Positions 60,890 through 64,000 of a stretch of DNA of 64,000 nt are shown one piece after another (positions within the stretch are counted from its first letter, which is position 1; each line of letters opens with the position of its first letter). Both the position numbers and the translations under genes were made by a program. The stretch comes from Dama dama (Eukaryota; Chordata; Mammalia; Artiodactyla; Cervidae). Where the stretch lies: assembly GCF_033118175.1 (NCBI RefSeq), contig NC_083691.1, forward strand, positions 19,875,001 to 19,939,000, read 5' to 3'. A model generated the notes under the pieces. It was not told where the DNA came from. It did not search any database and saw nothing but the letters and a program-made list of their open reading frames with translations.

Positions 60890-61200
60890 GCTGTTCATTG
60901 AGCCCCTTTGACCCAGTAAACCCATTTAAGGAAGTCCATTTCTAAGGAAATGATCCCAAGGGGGGTGGGGGGAGAACTTGCATAAAGATGTTTACAGCAG
61001 GGCTGTTCAGAATGTCCATAATGACCAAAACCTGGGAAAGGACCCAATTGTCCAACGCTTGGGGAATAATCCAAACAAGCTCTGTCACATTAACAGAAGG
61101 AATCCTGGCAGGTATGCGGGATTCAAGTCAAGCACGTCAAATTTTGGCAAGTACATGAAAAGATGTATTGGAAATAAATAAAACAACGAAGACAAAAAAA
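60890..61200 (+). repeat. Old L1/HAL1-type remnant
   Basis: TTTCTAAGGAAATGATCCCAAGG...CATAAAGATGTTTACAGCAGGGCTGTTCAGAATG...CCTGGGAAAGGACCCAATTGTCCAACGCTTGGGGAATAATCC follows L1 ORF2-end text. Confidence 0.6.
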
Positions 61201-61204
61201 GTAG

Positions 61205-62425
61205 TTTGTACACACTACTCAAAACTAAAATGAGCAGCCTTATGGAGAAGGTGAATACAGTTGTTTTTAAGTAAATGGGACCTTTTTTCCTTCCTAAAAG
61301 ATGCTTAAGAGAACATTTAAATTTCAAAAATTGATAAGCTATACTAGGATACAGGGGCCACTCCAAAAATCTGCACTCTGATAACCGATAGGTTGTAAGA
61401 ATTTTAAGAACTTCTCTCACTGGCATGTCAGAAGCCCACAGAAGAGCAACCTAGTTCTAAAGGCTAACCTTGTAAAGGCATTTTAAGTCAGTGAGTTTTC
61501 CAGGAGCGTCATCTTTCCTTCTGTGTTAAAGCCACCCTCACCTGAATGAGGCAGGAAGAGATCCTGGAGGATCCAATACAGCTTTTTCCTGGCAGATAAT
61601 AACGCTGACTTCTGTTCAAAGGTCAGTCCTTTCACTGTGTATGCTAAGTGACTCATTTATACCTCCACAGACCACACCGAGGGGACAGAGTGAGCCGGCC
61701 CCTCCACCTGCTTCTGCACTGAAACAAAATAATGAGCTAATCCTTGATTACTGATCCTTTTACCTGATCACAATAGAACAGGCAAAGCAGAAGGCCCACC
61801 ATATGGTTCTCAATTTTCAAATTAATTTTTCAATGGCTGGCCATATATTTTTATGAAGCTTGGTGGACTAACAGAAAGCCATGATCCCAAATACTAGACA
61901 TGAAAACCCTAAAAAGAAAAACATAATGATCAATAAGATATAGAGAAGAGGCACCTTTTACATAGGGTCATTTACATAGACTAGAAAAAGTCACAGCGTA
62001 GAAGATTTTTATCCACTACCTATACCATTGTCTATGTGGAAGAAAAGACTAATCCCTTGATATGAATTAAACCTTTTTCTATTTCTTTTGGTCAGTACAA
62101 TAATTATTTTACCAAGAGGGCACAAATACATTCTTGTAAAAGTTCACACAAACCACAACTAGATAGAACATACCTTGCAAAATGAGACTCCCAAATCTCT
62201 GTACACACATTCTCTTACCATTCCAGGCCTTAATCAGTTCTCATACATATGTATTTGTATATACCTATGTGTATCTCTTGCCCATGTATACAGTGTTACA
62301 CCGTATCACAGTGTTTTGCCATTGATATTTTCCCTCTAGTCATATATCCTAGAGACATCTTAAGGTCTGTCACAGAGATCGACCTCATTCTTTTCCTGCT
62401 ATGCTGTGTTCCATAGTGTGGATGA
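61205..62425. other. Upstream flank, unassigned
   Basis: No gene or clear repeat in about 1.2 kb. Confidence 0.45.
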
Positions 62426-62429
62426 GAGG

Positions 62430-63557
62430 GCATAAGCAAGGGAATTCCAGAAAAACGTCTACTTCTGCTTCACTGGCCACGCTAAAGATTTTGACTCTGT
62501 AGATCACAACAAACTGGAAAATTCTTAAAGAGATGGGAATACCAGAACACCTTACCTGTCCCCTGAAAAACCTGTATGCAGGTCAAGAAGCAACAGTTAA
62601 AACGAGACATGGAACAGCGTACTAGTTCAAAACTGGAAAAGAAGTACATCAAGGCTGTATGTTGTCACTCAGCTTATTTAACTTATATGCAGAGTACATC
62701 ATAAGAAATGCCAGGCTGGATGAATCACAAGCTGGAATCAAGATTGCCAGGAGAAAGATCAACAACCTCAGATATATAGATGATAACTCTCTAACGGCAG
62801 AAAGTGAAGAGGAGCTAAAGAGTCTCTTGATAAGGGTGAAAGAGGAGAGTGAAAAAGCTGGCTTAAAACTCAACATTCAAAAAACTAAGATCATGGCATC
62901 CAGTCCCATCACTTCATGGCAAATAGAAGGGGAAAATGTGGATGTAGTGAAAGATTTTCTTTTCTTGGGCTCCAGAATCACTGCAGATGGTGACCGCAGC
63001 CATGAAATTAAAGGACGCTTGCTCCTCGGAAGGAAAACTGTGACAAACCTAGACGGCATATTAAAAAGCAGAGACATCACTTTGCTGGCAGAAGTCCATG
63101 TCTTCAAAGTTATGATTTTTCCTGTAGTCATGTGTGGATATGAGAGTTGAACCATAAGGAAGGTTGAGGGTCAAAGAATTGATGCTTTCAAATTATGGTG
63201 CTGGAGAAGACTCCTGAGAGTCCCTTGGACTGCAAGGAGATCAAATCAGTCAATCCCAGAGGAAATCTACCCTGAATACTCATCGGAAGGACTGATGTTG
63301 AAGCTGAAGCTCCAACACTTTGGCCACCTGATATGAAGAGCCGACTCACTGGAAAAGACCCTGATGCTGGGAAAGATTGAGGACAGGAGAGAGGGGTGAC
63401 AGAGGATGAGATGGTTGTATAGCATCATCGACTCAATGGACATGAGTTTGAGCAAACTCCAGGAGTTCGTGAGGGACAGCGAAGCCTGGTGTGCTGCAGT
63501 CCATGCAGTCGCAAAGAGTCAGACATGACTTAGTGAATAAACAACAACAACAAAGAG
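62430..63557 (+). mobile_element. BovB LINE, 5'-truncated
   Basis: Starts AAGGGAATTCCAGAAAAACGTC. A 163-codon open part (62659-63150) encodes MLSLSLFNLYAEYIIRNARL, then a degraded catalytic motif (NNLRYIDDNSLTAES, YIDD instead of YADD) and GSRITADGDRSHEIKGRLLL. A stop at 63148 then breaks it. 3' end GCAGTCGCAAAGAGTCAGACATGACTTAGTGAATAAACAAC. Confidence 0.92.
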
Positions 63558-63559
63558 GG

Positions 63560-63662
63560 CATAATGGTTAAGAACAGACTCTAGAAACAGATTGCCTGGG
63601 CGCTGCCACTACCACACACTAGCCATGTGTGCCTCGGTTTCCTCATCATGTTTTCTATGAAA
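63560..63662 (+). repeat. MIR remnant
   Basis: GCATAATGGTTAAGAACAGACTCTAGAAACAGATTGCCTGGG...CACACACTAGCCATGTGTGCCTCGGTTTCCTCATCATG is a MIR start. Confidence 0.6.
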
Positions 63663-63679
63663 CACTTAGAAAAATAATG

Positions 63680-63985
63680 CTACTGCTACTACTAAGTCAC
63701 TTCAGTTGTGTCCGACTCTGTGCGACCCCATAGATGGCAGCCCACCAGGCTCCCGAGTCCCTGGGATTCTGCAGGCGAGAACACTGGAGTGGGTTGCCAT
63801 TTCCTTCTCCAATGCATGAAAGTGAAAGTGAAGTCACTCAGTCGTGTCCAACACTTAACGACCCCATGGACTGCAGGGTTAGGTAGGTAACCCTAACCCT
63901 AACCCTACCAGGCTCTTCCATCCATGGGATTTTCCAAGCAAGAGTACTGGAGTGGGGTGCCATTGCCTTCTCTGTAGAATAATGC
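63680..63985 (-). mobile_element. Bov-A2 SINE (two Bov-A units) with a telomeric insertion
   Basis: Reversed dimer: first unit TACTAAGTCACTTCAGTTGTGTCCG...GGAGTGGGTTGCCATTTCCTTCTCC, linker AATGCATGAAAGTGAAAGTGAAG, second unit TCACTCAGTCGTGTCC...GGAGTGGGGTGCCATTGCCTTCTC. The second unit is interrupted after GACTGCAG by telomere-like sequence and resumes at CCTACCAGGCTC. Confidence 0.88.
63877..63905. repeat. Short interstitial telomeric repeat, head-to-head
   Basis: Directly after GACTGCAG comes GGTTAGGTAGGT (G-strand sense) and then TAACCCTAACCCTAACCCTA (C-strand sense, three CCCTAA units), after which the SINE continues. The G-type and C-type parts face each other. Not present in the Bov-A consensus, so it is an insertion of about 27 bp. 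Confidence 0.85.
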
Positions 63986-64000
63986 TGGTGTTTTCTTCAC

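Noticed and set aside
60673..60911. Plus-strand frames at the upstream edge as a divergent protein-coding gene
   Set aside because: Short, low-complexity (CA run) peptides with no family resemblance. A divergent non-coding transcript remains possible but cannot be shown from sequence.

Overview
The window is nuclear DNA of a ruminant, most likely cattle or a close bovid. It is dense in BovB (RTE-type) LINE copies and in the SINEs derived from them (Bov-tA with a tRNA-Glu head, Bov-A, Bov-A2). It also holds ruminant L1 fragments and a background of old mammalian repeats (MIR, L2, L1M, hAT-Charlie). No bacterial-style operons, CRISPR arrays or complete single-exon cellular genes are present.

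The one gene I can support is the 5' part of ROCK2 (Rho-associated coiled-coil kinase 2) on the minus strand. Exon 1 coding sequence is at 58943-59083 (47 codons, start ATG at 59083-59081). Exon 2 is at 12645-12726 (82 bp) and exon 3 at 10397-10497 (101 bp). The three join in one reading frame with GT/AG borders and run from the N-terminus to the glycine-rich ATP loop of the kinase domain (residue 108). Intron 1 is about 46.2 kb, intron 2 about 2.1 kb, and intron 3 runs off the left edge. Exon 4 and the rest of the kinase, coiled-coil and PH/C1 regions lie outside the window.

Layout: 1-10396 is intron 3 (BovB, a tandem SINE pair inside a local duplication, a CHR-type SINE, several MIRs, an L1 piece with a perfect 81-bp duplication). 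10397-12726 holds exons 3 and 2, with a minus-strand BovB in intron 2. 12727-58942 is intron 1, an archive of nested insertions: two abutting BovB copies at 15.9-18.7 kb, a split L2 at 21.6-25.8 kb, paired SINEs at 30 kb, and an L1 with a BovB in its 3' UTR at 37-39 kb. About 58470-60560 is a strong CpG island covering exon 1, the 5' leader and the promoter. Its upstream half has a GC-rich tandem repeat of about 170 bp, a very G-rich tract, and a palindromic AP-1/MARE-like site beside a C/EBP-ATF-like site. 60560-64000 is upstream flank with old L1, a BovB, and a Bov-A2 SINE carrying a short head-to-head telomeric insertion.

I did not find an undescribed multi-gene system. The most checkable oddities are the telomeric insertion, the promoter tandem repeat, the 81-bp L1 duplication, an exon-like orphan segment at 29.6 kb and the homologous-junction BovB pair. 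Repeat family names come from remembered consensus features, so repeat borders are approximate.
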